Positions 13,791 through 23,996 of a DNA stretch of 64,000 nt are shown in pieces (positions within the stretch are counted from its first letter, which is position 1; the number at the start of each line of letters is the position of its first letter). The notes beneath the pieces were generated by a model. It searched no databases. It worked only from the letters and a program-made list of their open reading frames with translations, and had not been told where the DNA came from. Source of the stretch: Mantis religiosa. Taxonomy: Eukaryota > Arthropoda > Insecta > Mantodea > Mantidae. The DNA is taken from NCBI GenBank assembly GCA_030765055.1, contig CM060953.1, positions 24,369,919-24,433,918 on the forward strand, in the 5' to 3' direction. Made by a program: the position numbers and the translations under genes.

Positions 13791-14284
13791 TGTAACTTTG
13801 TGGGTTCGTAGAATTAGAAGGCCAAGTTGCAGAAATTAAAAATCTCCTTTATTTTCGTAGAAATACTCTTATAGATTACACAGCATTACATCACCATCAG
13901 TCTACCAAGGTCGATCACAATAAAGTGACAGCATATTACATCCTTAGCTCTCGTTACAACACAGCTGGCTGTCTCATTTCACAACAGTTTCACAGCTACA
14001 ACTGTCCTGCTAGCGTGTCACCATCCCTTTTATATCTCCATTCATGATTACCAGACTGTTCTGTCAATCACTAGAAGTTACTGGAACACAAGGCATCTAG
14101 TTACATAATTCGATAGCATAATTCGATTTACACCTTCCAGAAACGTAACTTAATCTACCCGGCGAGGCCTTTGCCTCAGTTATCTTGCTTGCCGGCGTTA
14201 TCTGTTTATGCAAGCTCGTTATCTCCGTGAAACCTATCCGTCTATTGTGTGCCAAGCCGCCTTATCGCGATCGGGTTCGCCACA
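13791..14284 (-). mobile_element. Solo LTR of an LTR retrotransposon
   Basis: Read on the minus strand it runs from TGTGGCGAACC to CCCACAAAGTTACA, bounded by TG...CA. It has a TATA-like GATATAAAAGGG at 14028-14036 and a polyadenylation signal AATAAAGG near 13847. The 4-bp duplication ATAT flanks it (13787-13790 and 14285-14288). At 494 bp with no internal region or second LTR, it is most simply a solo LTR left by LTR-LTR recombination. The shared terminus with the LTR at 49891 and the 4-bp duplication suggest a Ty3/gypsy-type family, which is an inference. Confidence 0.8.
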
Positions 14285-14288
14285 ATAT

Positions 14289-16245
14289 ACTGAATTATGG
14301 CGGAATTTTAAAAAAGTTGGACAATTTGGAAGGAAACACCAAAACAAATTGTAACTTTTAACTGAATGTTTTCTTTATTTTTCCAGCTGCTAGAAACAAA
14401 TGCTCTGTCAAATACCTGTATTCAAGCCAACATATACACAAGTCCACGAGATCAGGACTTCATTGCATCGAACCATAAAAGAAAGAATAGCTTTACAAAA
14501 TGTTACACTTCGTCCTCAAATACAGAAAGTTAACTTTATATCAAAACAGCACGGTCAGTTTTAAATCTGAAATGGATTTGTAAGTAAAGTAAGCAAATAC
14601 TGAACGTCTTGTTTAACCTTAAGATATATGTACTCCTTTTGTCTTCTCTCTTTTGGGCGAAAAGAATTACTCAATTTACAACAGACGGTAATACCAAACG
14701 CAAAGCAAACATAAAACTTGCAATTTGATATTCTGACTATAATTTCCGTAAACACACTTAAAAGAGACTAATTATCAACCTCTCACACTGACAACTGCTT
14801 CTCTTGGAGTAATAAGTACTTGGAGTTTTCATGCTTGCATTTGTTTCACCTAGCTAAGTTACGTAACTGCTCTTCAGATTCTGATGCATTATGTAACTGA
14901 ACGAATAAAGTGGATCGTATTTCCCGTGGTCACTAATAGTAATCGATATTTGCATATTATAACTACAGTACTATAAACTGAGCTTTTGCTGGATCTGGAG
15001 ATTTTCAAAGAGATGCTTGCTAAGATTTAAATCTTATTTTAATTTTGCATACAGGGATCACATTACTGCAGGGTGTCTTCCTTTTATATTTAGGTAATTT
15101 AGTTATTTTTTTTATTATACAAGAAACGACCTTTTGAAAAGTAGTCAAGAGCGAAACATAACATCGATCTACTAGAAGTACGCATGATATGGGAGTGGCG
15201 ATCTTTAATACCAAACCAAAAATAGCTATCATATCCAAGAAGTTGAAATTTCAATACAACTAAAACATCATTATGTATGTTTCTTGCAAAGATACTGATA
15301 ATTTGTGTTTTTGATCAATTATTTTTCAAAACATAATTTATAAATACTGATGAACGTAAAACGAAAGCTTAAAATTTCTAGATAAAATTGTTAGTTACTG
15401 GTTTCATCTGGACAAGTTAAAAGCCGTTTATTTAAACAAAAAATAACCGTATCCCCATGAAAACGACAGTTAGAGGACTTTCTTTAAGGATACCTACCTA
15501 TGACTGAAAATTTGAAATCCTAAACTAATAACGCTAGCTTTTTAAGATTTATACCACAGATATAAATTAGTGCAAATATGACACAGCCCAAATTTTATCA
15601 ATTTCACTTTGATAGTTTGAAAAATATAGTCAACTTTATTTTTGGTTACGTCATCTAAAACGCCCCTTGCGACAAAATAACTTAAATTTTTGTCTAATAT
15701 TTTAACAGGTTCCCAATAAATCCATTTTTTTTTTTTTAATTTTCTCTAGGTTTCTCTGTGCCTCAATACCTTTAGGCTGCAGAAACTTTTAAAGCTATGA
15801 ATATGGCTTTTTCTGTCCAAAATTTGAAATTGTTTGTGTTTTGAAGTAAAGAAAGTGTTCTTAGATGCATTTCACAATAAAACCCAGGACAATGTCTATT
15901 CGCTGTTTCTCTATGAACGTGAGTAGCAAGTTTCATTAGTCTAACACCAAAACTGCGACACAGGGAGCATTTTAAAAAATGAAAAATGCTAAACTTTTCT
16001 AACTAGATAAGAGCATTTAAAAATGACTTGCGGATCCAAACTAAGCATTCAATGGATTCAGGAAGGCTTAAAAAATTTTATAGACTAAAAAGACGAAAAT
16101 GTGATTTTTTTTTTTTTTAAATTTCATGAAATTTCAGTCATACATATCCTTAAAGTCGTTGGAATATACTGAATTTCAATCCAAGTTTGTTACCAACATT
16201 TCACTTTTGAATTAAGCGTTTTACAAAACACCGATTTTTTTTAAT
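14289..16245. other. No gene recognised
   Basis: AT-rich DNA without identifiable exons, terminal repeats or RNA genes. Short poly-T runs occur near 15730 and 16110. Confidence 0.5.
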
Positions 16246-16620
16246 TTAGATTAGATTGATTTGCGTTCAGTAGGTTCACTTGTAGCCAGAAAAGGCTGTG
16301 AACATTGAACATGTCTAGAGGTATAAAGTTTAATAGCGTATATATGTACAAAAGTTAACATAAGACACATGTTATAGTACACAGGCAATATGAACAATAT
16401 GGAAAACAAAGCAGGGATAATTACATTTGATACAAAATGAAACACCAGCTTTCACTTGGCTTATGCCAATACGTCTCAACCTTTTTGCAATGGATACCAT
16501 TCTTGTTATTTATTAAATACATATAGATTAAAAATAACTTTCAGCTTGCATCAAATATTTATAAGTAATGATTTGTCATTGGAATAGTTAAATACTACTT
16601 ATAGAGCTACAGAAGCATTA

Positions 16621-18678
16621 TCAGGATAATTTGTCATTCAGATAATCTTGTACAGAATAAAAAGATTTTGAGCAAAGGTACTCTCTAACAGCTTTTTTAA
16701 AAGCACCGAAATTATCAACTTTTTCTTTAAGAACATTAGGAAGTGCGCCAAATATTTTGATAGTTTCATAATACACACCTTTCTGGAAGCGAGAAAGTTT
16801 AGCACTGGGATAATGGATATTATACTTTTGTCTAGTGTTTATTTTGTGAATTACATTATTTGTTGCAAATAAGGCACGATTGCATACAAAGAATTTTAGG
16901 ATCGAGAATATATACATGCAAGGAAGCGTTAATATCTTCAATCTTGTAAAAAGATCTTTATAGGAGCATCTGGTGTGGGTGTTAGTAATGATTCTTATAA
17001 CCCTCTTTTGCATAAGAAATATTTTTTTACTTTCTACTGAGTTGCCCCAAAATAATATTCCACATTCCATAATAGAGTTAAAGTATGCATAATATACTAA
17101 TTTAAGTGTGTCAATAGAACTCACATTAACCAGCTCTCGGATAGCATAACAGGCAGAGCTAAGTTTAGGTAAGATATAATTTATGTGAGCTTTCCAATCT
17201 AAACATCTGTCCACTTGAAGGCCCAGAAATTTTATGCTGTCATTTTCTTCTAATAACATATCATTAATCCCGATTTCTATTTCAGTATGTGATGTACGAC
17301 AGGTTATAAATTTCACCACTTTTGTTTTGTCTAGATTCATAGATAATTTGTTTGCTTTAAACCAGCATGACATACAGTTCAAAACATAATTCATTTTAAT
17401 TGTACACTCGTTTAAATTTGTACTGGTCACCAGGACACTAGTGTCATCAGCAAAAAGAACTGTACTTGCAATGTCCTTTATATAAAGTGAGAGGTCATTT
17501 ATATAGATAAGAAATAATAAAGGCCCTAACACGGAACCTTGGGGTACTCCATGAGTTACTATTTTCCAGTTCGAAGTTTGTTTTTCATAACCAATATCAC
17601 TGACAGCTACTTCAACACTCTGTTTTCTTTCATTTAGATATGATACAAACCATCTTAAATGTTCATTTTTTATCCCATAGAATTCCAGTTTTGCTATAAG
17701 AATGTCATGATTAACACAATCAAAAGCCTTTGCTAGATCACAAAAAATTCCACCTACATGTCTTTTATCATTTAAGGCAGTCAACACTTCATGTGTAAGC
17801 TTGTAAGTTGCATTATTAGTCGATATTCCTTTTCTGAATCCAAACTGATCACTGACAAGTATGTTGTTACATTCAAGGTGTTTATACAGTCTGGTGAACA
17901 TTACTTTTTCAAGAACTTTTGAAAATATTGGCAAGAGAGATATTGGTCTATAATTTGAAACATTATTGCATTCGCCTGTTTTGAAAAGAGGTTTAACAAC
18001 TGAGTATTTCATTCTGTCAGGGAAAATACCAGTCTTTAGAGACTCATTACATAAATAACTAAGGGGAATGCTAATTTGTGAGGAGCAAGATTTTAGGATT
18101 TTTGTAGTTATTTCATCATAACCGGAAGAATTCTTCATTTTTAAAGAGTCAATAATTTTATTTATTTCAGAAGGTGTCGTTAAACTGATTTTAAATGTAG
18201 GTACATTGTTTGTGAAACTTGAACTTAGAAATTCTAGTGCTGCATCTTTACTTCCATAATTAATATTTAATTTTTTTGTTACATCCAAAAAGAATCTGTT
18301 AAACAATTCTGCAACTACAAGAGGTTTGGCAATTTCATAATTGTCAACATTGAGTGTTATTGGGCAATTTTCTGATGAGTGTTTACGTGTCACATTTTTT
18401 ATTATATTCCAAGTGGTTTTTATTTTATTGTCTGAGTTTTGAATTAGTTTATTATAATGCAATACTTTAGCTGCTATTATTACCTTCTTTAGAAGTTTAC
18501 AATATTTTTTGTAGTACTTTTTTAAATACAAATTGTTACTGATTCTAACTTGCTGATATAGTTCTCTTTTGTGCCTGCATGAGGTTTTAATTCCTAAAGT
18601 GAGCCAGGAATTGTCTTTTTTAAAGTTAAATGTTTTTTTATACTTGGATGGGAAGCAGGATTCAAACTTAGTTTTAAA
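16621..18678 (-). CDS. LINE ORF2, reverse transcriptase frame
   Basis: An RNA-dependent DNA polymerase that would copy its own transcript at a nicked target. From the methionine at 18531 it reads 636 residues without a stop, and the same frame stays open upstream to about 18678, covering the linker (FNFKKDNSW). Visible RT motifs are KPLFKTGE and NYRPISLLP near residues 180-200, motif A FCDLAKAFDC near 263-272, motif B HGVPQGSVLGPLL near 327-339, and motif C LFADD near 359-363. A C-terminal region of about 200 residues follows. The endonuclease lies upstream in the +1-shifted frame and overlaps by about 80 nt. The catalytic aspartates are all present, so the frame itself looks functional. Confidence 0.9.
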   Translation of the reverse strand, partial: FKTKFESCFPSKYKKTFNFKKDNSWLTLGIKTSCRHKRELYQQVRISNNLYLKKYYKKYCKLLKKVIIAAKVLHYNKLIQNSDNKIKTTWNIIKNVTRKHSSENCPITLNVDNYEIAKPLVVAELFNRFFLDVTKKLNINYGSKDAALEFLSSSFTNNVPTFKISLTTPSEINKIIDSLKMKNSSGYDEITTKILKSCSSQISIPLSYLCNESLKTGIFPDRMKYSVVKPLFKTGECNNVSNYRPISLLPIFSKVLEKVMFTRLYKHLECNNILVSDQFGFRKGISTNNATYKLTHEVLTALNDKRHVGGIFCDLAKAFDCVNHDILIAKLEFYGIKNEHLRWFVSYLNERKQSVEVAVSDIGYEKQTSNWKIVTHGVPQGSVLGPLLFLIYINDLSLYIKDIASTVLFADDTSVLVTSTNLNECTIKMNYVLNCMSCWFKANKLSMNLDKTKVVKFITCRTSHTEIEIGINDMLLEENDSIKFLGLQVDRCLDWKAHINYILPKLSSACYAIRELVNVSSIDTLKLVYYAYFNSIMECGILFWGNSVESKKIFLMQKRVIRIITNTHTRCSYKDLFTRLKILTLPCMYIFSILKFFVCNRALFATNNVIHKINTRQKYNIHYPSAKLSRFQKGVYYETIKIFGALPNVLKEKVDNFGAFKKAVREYLCSKSFYSVQDYLNDKLS

Positions 18679-19571
18679 GCATTATATTTGTTGTTGGTTC
18701 CATTAACCTCATAAGTTTGTTTCCAAGATTCAAGTTTAAGGTTCTTACTAAATTCATTCAGAGTATTTTCGTTTATTTCCCTATATTTAATATATGTGTA
18801 TTTAGGTTTGAGTTTTAAATTTATCTTATCAATCCTTAGAATTTGTGCATCATGATCTGATAGTCCATTAGTTTTTGATGAGACAGAGCAAAATTTAGTT
18901 ATATCTGAATTTACAAATATGTTATCAATAGCTGTGGATGAATTATTTTGGATTCTTGTTGGAAAGTTAACTGTATGTGTCATGTGGTATGTGGTAAATA
19001 AAGAGCTAAGCTGTTCCCTTTGAAGACTTGATTTCAGATAATCTACATTTATGTCACCACAAATGATTATTTCTCTTTTTGTTTTAAATAGAAAGTTCAG
19101 AGCATATTCTAATTGATTTTTAAAAATTTGAAAACTTCCTAAGGGAGATCGATAAATGGCTACTATGACTAAGTTCAAATTACTTCCAATTAACTGAACT
19201 GCACAGAGTTCGAGGTCTTTTTCATAGCAAAATCTGGATAAATCTAAAGCTTTAAAGATCAGATCATTTCTAACATATATACAAACTCCACCTTTATGTA
19301 ATTTTTTTCTACCATATTCTGCTCCTAAAGAGTACCCTTGCAATGAAATTGGCTTAAATTCCTGCTGTGTCAAGTGATGTTCAGAAATGCATAAAACATG
19401 TGGTAGTTGAATTTCAGTATGCAGATTAATAGCTAGTTCATCTAATTTGTTTCTTATGCCTCTTATGTTTTGATGAAATACAGATAGACAGTGGTTATTA
19501 TTAATATTATTGATATTATTATCATTACTATTGTTCTTGAGAGGAGTATGTTTAATTGCATTTATTGTCAT
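18594..19571 (-). CDS. LINE ORF2, apurinic-type endonuclease frame
   Basis: The 325-residue exonuclease-endonuclease-phosphatase domain would nick target DNA to prime reverse transcription. Motifs in order are QNIRGIRNKLDEL near residues 34-46 (Asn), CISEHHL near 61-67 (catalytic Glu), IYRSPLG near 139, GDINVDYL near 172-179, and the terminal GLSDHDAQIL near 236-245 containing the catalytic SDH. The frame stops at 18594 inside the linker. Family-like linker sequence continues in the -1 frame from the codons around 18672-18678, where a T-TTA-AAA heptamer sits in phase. This is either a one-base loss or a frameshift site. The leading methionine is the first in frame, and the true start may differ. 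Confidence 0.88.
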   Translation of the reverse strand: MTINAIKHTPLKNNSNDNNINNINNNHCLSVFHQNIRGIRNKLDELAINLHTEIQLPHVLCISEHHLTQQEFKPISLQGYSLGAEYGRKKLHKGGVCIYVRNDLIFKALDLSRFCYEKDLELCAVQLIGSNLNLVIVAIYRSPLGSFQIFKNQLEYALNFLFKTKREIIICGDINVDYLKSSLQREQLSSLFTTYHMTHTVNFPTRIQNNSSTAIDNIFVNSDITKFCSVSSKTNGLSDHDAQILRIDKINLKLKPKYTYIKYREINENTLNEFSKNLKLESWKQTYEVNGTNNKYNALKLSLNPASHPSIKKHLTLKKTIPGSL

Positions 19572-19627
19572 GAAGCTATTAGGGATGATTGATTTAATTT
19601 GCCTAGAGTTACTGGGCTTATATTGGT

Positions 19628-20611
19628 TTAACCTAAAAAAGACCTACTTGCAACAACAGGAATTTTGCCTTTAATTCTGTCAGCAATCAGAAGTGACAAC
19701 TTCTCTTTGCCTCTAGAATTTAGGTGTAGACCATGAAGAGTGTAATTATCTCTGCTGATACTGTCAACATCTATCATACACATGTGAGAGGCTGCAGGCC
19801 CTAACAAGGCACGATCAAGTCTAAGATTCATGTCCCTCACGCTCCAATGAAGCTGAGGCTTGTCATGCCTATGGAAGAGACCCACTACCTTCACATTTGT
19901 ATGGCTGCTGGTCTTACTGATGTTACTCAGGTCCTTTTCAATACAATAGTTACTTATCCAGGCTACTCCCTGGCCCTCCCACTATCACTACATGATCCCT
20001 CTTAGTAAAACCAGAAGTAAGTTTTACCAGGTCTTCTGTAACATCAGAGAGCCCAGCACTGGGTTTAACTATACCAACTACATCATAATCACGGCCCAAA
20101 TTCCTTTTGAGCAGGGATGCTATGCCCCTCCCATGACTGCTACCCAGCAACAAGACTTTGCTTTTATCACACTTAACAGGTTCATCTAAATCCTGCTCTT
20201 TGGAATTTGTGGCCTGATCAACATTCAGCGTTTCAAGAACACTGAATCTGTTGCTCAGTTGTACATGATGTTGGTCATCAGCTGAGAAACGCCTTTTCCT
20301 CCTGAGATTTCTCCTAGTTACTACTTGAAAGTTATTGGCCGAAATGTTTGAAGCTGAAACACTACTTTTAGTTTCTTTTTTGCACAAAACAAGCTCTTTT
20401 CTCAGGTTGAAAATCGTTTCCTCATGCTTTCTAACCAGTGCCTTATACATACAAAGTTCACAAAACCATTCCGTACAATCTTTTACTTTCTCACTGTGTT
20501 CGCACACGCCCAATGAAACCAAAACTTACATCCTGCACAGAAAATACCCTGACTAACCCTTCGACGACACGCACCACAATTACCACTAAGATCACACGAT
20601 TTACCACTCAT
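19628..20611 (-). pseudogene. LINE ORF1: PHD finger + SGNH/GDSL esterase-like, frameshifted
   Basis: From the ATG at 20611 the reading begins with a Cys-rich stretch (CGAC, then FCAGCKFWFHWAC), changes frame, and continues with DCTEWFCELC. Together these give the C4HC3 spacing of a PHD finger. After a basic linker, the SGNH fold is visible: block I LLLGSSHGR, block III-like IVGGPGSS, then (after a second frameshift near 19945) block V LHGLHLNSRG, with a His at the catalytic position. CR1-type elements use such an ORF1 as an RNA-binding/lipolytic accessory protein. The two frameshifts make this copy non-coding. Frame assignments are by eye. Confidence 0.8.
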
Positions 20612-21021
20612 TTTAGCACATTACACCGACAAACACAAATGGACTAGATACAAAACTGTAGGCTTATTCAAGAGTTTTAATAAAAACACCAAAACCGTAG
20701 TCTTAATTACGTTAAATTTCAACACAAACACGTACACAGAGATAATACACTAGCAGGAACACAGCAGGAATACACTGTAAACACTCCTACAAGTTTCACA
20801 CAAATCCAATATGGCGGTCTGAACAGCTGATTCACTAAGACAAAATAACTTGAATTTTCTTAAAAATTACCCTACACTGGAGGCTAACTTTATGATCACT
20901 ATTACACAATAGGTTTATTACCTTCCTTGTACACTCTTTACCGGCCTGGCAATTAAGATTTCAGAGAAAATAAACAAAATTACGGGAGCCTTCACACGCA
21001 CTCCAATAGAACTCTAGTCCT

Positions 21022-21239
21022 CCAGCGTTAAGTCATATCGAACGATGAATGGAATTGGTGAAATGATGCTCAAATAAATCCGGGGTCCAAGGAATTTAGA
21101 GCTACCTGACATTCGTCTTTAAGGATAAGGGAAAACCCCGGCAAAAACCTTATCCAGGTAACTCACCCTGCCCGAGATTCGAACTCGGACCTGTTGAACG
21201 TGAGGCAGACACGCTACCATCTACGTTACCGAGGCGGGC
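21022..21239 (-). mobile_element. tRNA-derived SINE, family 1
   Basis: The minus strand begins GCCCGCCTCGGTAACG, has the B-box GTTCGAATCTCGGGC, then the conserved GGTTTTTGCCGGGG and GACGAATGTCAGGTAGC body segments. It sits about 190 bp upstream of the 5' end of LINE copy A. Confidence 0.9.
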
Positions 21240-22689
21240 TCTTTTTGGATTGAGTGAGCCTCAAAACTGCATTTCTGACATTGAATTTCTAAGTGGAATT
21301 TAATGCTTTCTATAAACAAACAGTAGACAAAGCTAATGCTTTATAAAACGGCGAATAAAAGTAATTTATTTTATTTTGGGTTAGTAAATTCTAAATTGTA
21401 TTTTATGAAGGAAGCCTAAACAAGAGTTTAGATATTCATATTTGCCGTTTATTTAGTTTGGAGGCAACGGTCACAACTGCAGTAACCTATAACATTTTCT
21501 CGTGGACCGGTCAGGTCGGGTCTGAATTCAAATCAGAGCAGTCCTAAAAATACTGTATTTACTCACAAGCACCGATTTAAATACAAAATTATTTGGTCGC
21601 ACAGATAAAACATGTATCGTATTCTGGACATTGCGATTCTTCTTAGACAAGACACTTCTTCACGATGAAGCAACACTTTCAGGAGAGGAGGCTTCCACCG
21701 CCGCGGGCGACAAAATTAAACCCGCTTGTGAAATTATGTTTCCAGCCTGCAATCTGTCGGATGGTAGATCAAAGGTAGATTAAATGTTAGTGCGGTCAAC
21801 GAACTTCCGCACTACGTCGCGAGTTACGCACCGAATACGGACGGCGACATTAACGGGAAAACAACTTGTCACTGTGATACTGACCTGTCCATTTGTCCTC
21901 GGAACAAGTGACACCTGGTGTTCACTGGATTAATGAAGTAACAGTCCGAAGGAAAATGTTACATCATACTTGAACACACGCTAACGCAATAAATTGGGAT
22001 ATACAACTTCTTAACATGCCAGTTTGATTTATTCATAGTGAACCACTTTGGTAACAAATGTTTCTTGGGCCCTAGGGCCCATTGGAATTAATTCAAAACT
22101 TTTAATAAGAACTTGGTAAGGAAACTGAGGTGTATGCCTTTCTTTAAGTGGACTAATTTAAGAGAAAAAATCCGATTGCGCACTGACATTGTTTCCTCTA
22201 TTCTTTACGAACAATTCTTAAAACGCTTGTTCTATCTTAACTGATAATCGAGATAAACATTTGCAGAAATGGCTTTATTATACATTTACTTAAGAGGTAA
22301 AATGGTAATAAGTACGGCCCGGAAGTTGTTCTCTAAAACTGAGCTATAAAATGCCCTTAAAATATAAAAAATGCACATAAAATGTAAAAAATGACCTAAC
22401 AAAAGTTAACAATTTATTTTATAATAATAAATTAATAACTCATATACAAATAATAAATATATGGTTGGAATAACCATGTTTTAAAATTAATTTTCTTAGT
22501 AAATAATGCAATTATTGCTACTACATAATAAATAAATTCAAAATTCATCAGGTCATTTTCAATTTTATAAAATATGAAAAAATAAGTTACTGTACCCATT
22601 AGCCAAAAATACCACTATGGTCATCTTTTTATACTTTGAGAAACCTCTCCCCTTCCACAGATGTTATAGGCGCATATTAGAAAAACACT

Positions 22690-23080
22690 GTCACTGCCTT
22701 TAAAGCCTGTTAAAAATATCAGTTCTGAAGTTTTCTCCTGACAGATATCGGCAATCTGACGAACTGTTTGGTATCCTTTATATTTGTCCAATATAAATTT
22801 TAGTTTGTCTAATTTTGTCCCTTATCTCAGCTTTTATATTTTGTACCCTCTCTTCCGCAATCCTCACTAAATCAATCGACTTATCCAGTGCCATGCTACT
22901 TTCTTCAAGTCGGGTTATGGTATCCGTCAAAAATGTAAAATTTGATTTAACGAAAGCTAATTTACCTTGGATTTGAGTTTTAGAAAACCGATCCTGTGCC
23001 CTCTCAATTGCCTTAGATTCTACCCTATCAAAGCTATTCACCACTTCTCTCACTATTTGAAAATTGTTAGTGGTATATAC
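22690..23080 (-). pseudogene. hAT-associated CGGBP1-like C-terminal segment, frameshifted
   Basis: The minus strand reads NNFQIVREVVNSFD, then SNFTFLTDTITRLEESSM, and a charged helical stretch. After a frame change near 22800 it reads KLKFILDKYKGYQTVRQIAD. This pattern (FLTDTI-RLE, then KL-VL-KN-GY-T) is familiar from hAT-derived BED/CGGBP-like proteins of insects. The amino half with its zinc finger is not visible. The assignment is from family memory, and a protein search would settle it. Confidence 0.5.
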
Positions 23081-23109
23081 ATGCAGTTGTATGTATATAA
23101 CATGGGGCA

Positions 23110-23165
23110 AGGTCAGGTCGGCCATGGGAATCGAACCCGGTCCTCCCGAATGCGGGCTACAGATG
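23110..23165 (-). mobile_element. tRNA-like SINE fragment
   Basis: Reverse-complemented, it contains TAGCCCGCATTCGGGAGGAC followed by a canonical B-box, GGGTTCGATTCCC. It is the 3' half of a tRNA-like head embedded in the hAT element. Confidence 0.5.
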
Positions 23166-23907
23166 AAAATGCCCAATAAATTCGTGAAAATGACCGGAAA
23201 ATCCATCTAAATGTTAAAAAATTACTTTATTATAAAAATGTGGAAAAAGTGCATTTTCATGACCTATAAAACCATATATATCTAACATATTTGTTCCAAA
23301 GTGCACTTATTTCCAATAAGCATCGTCTGTGACTACTCAGAAAAAAGATGACTTCATCCAACTCCGGGCCCTAGTAATAAGATATAGTAGGCTTAAACGA
23401 TAATCAAATATTTTAACAGCTGGACACTATGTGACGAATTTGACATTCCTTTCCATTTACACGTTCAGAATAATAAAAATAATAATAAAAAAACTGTTTC
23501 CCTACTTGGGAAAAGTGCAAGTATTGGAAATAATATTGAATATCTCGGAAATGATCCACTGCACACAAAAAAAAAAAAAAATGCATTTGACATTTTGTGT
23601 GTTTTAAAAACTTATTTTTTGTGCAGTAAGATTTGGTCTATCTTACAGTTTATCAGATATGCAAAAGTCATCCAGAATTGATGAAGACATTCGCAGAAAG
23701 GATACAACTAATCTGTCACGAAAGTATATTAAGCTTTTAGTATTTTAATCAAAATGTGAGTAATTTTTCTTTATTAAAATAAAAAAGTTGACAAAAATGT
23801 TCCATGTAAACGGTAGAGCGGGCACTTTCCTGGTATGTCGCGTTCCATTCTTGGAAGATGAACTTAAAATATTGGTTTAAGCAGACATTTCGTTTTGAGT
23901 TATTCTG

Positions 23908-23933
23908 CTCTCTCTCTCTCTCTCCCTCTCTCT

Positions 23934-23991
<58 letters not shown>
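23908..23991. repeat. (CT)n-(AC)n compound microsatellite
   Basis: About 27 bp of CT repeats pass directly into about 54 bp of AC repeats. Confidence 0.95.

Positions 23992-23994
<3 letters not shown>

Positions 23995-23996
<2 letters not shown>

Larger units (their letters stand above)
16246..20830 (-). mobile_element. CR1-group non-LTR retrotransposon, copy A (near full length)
   Basis: Reading on the minus strand, a 5' UTR of about 200 bp is followed by a PHD + esterase ORF1 (20611-19628), an AP-endonuclease frame (19571-18594) and an RT frame (to 16621). A 3' UTR of about 370 bp ends in pentamer repeats of the type ATCTA (16246-16259). PHD and SGNH-esterase ORF1s together with a short-repeat 3' tail instead of poly-A are features of the CR1 superclade. 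ORF1 carries two frameshifts, and ORF2 is split by one frame change. A closely similar 5'-truncated copy is at 61111-63794, in the opposite orientation. The exact 5' end is uncertain. Confidence 0.9.
22313..23373 (-). mobile_element. hAT-superfamily DNA transposon, non-autonomous
   Basis: The ends read TACGGCCCGGAAGTTG on the left and, reverse-complemented, TAGGGCCCGGAGTTGG on the right. A perfect 8-bp duplication, GTAATAAG, flanks them (22305-22312 and 23374-23381), which is diagnostic for hAT-type transposition. At 1061 bp it lacks a transposase. It holds a decayed protein segment on the minus strand and a tRNA-like SINE fragment. Confidence 0.88.
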
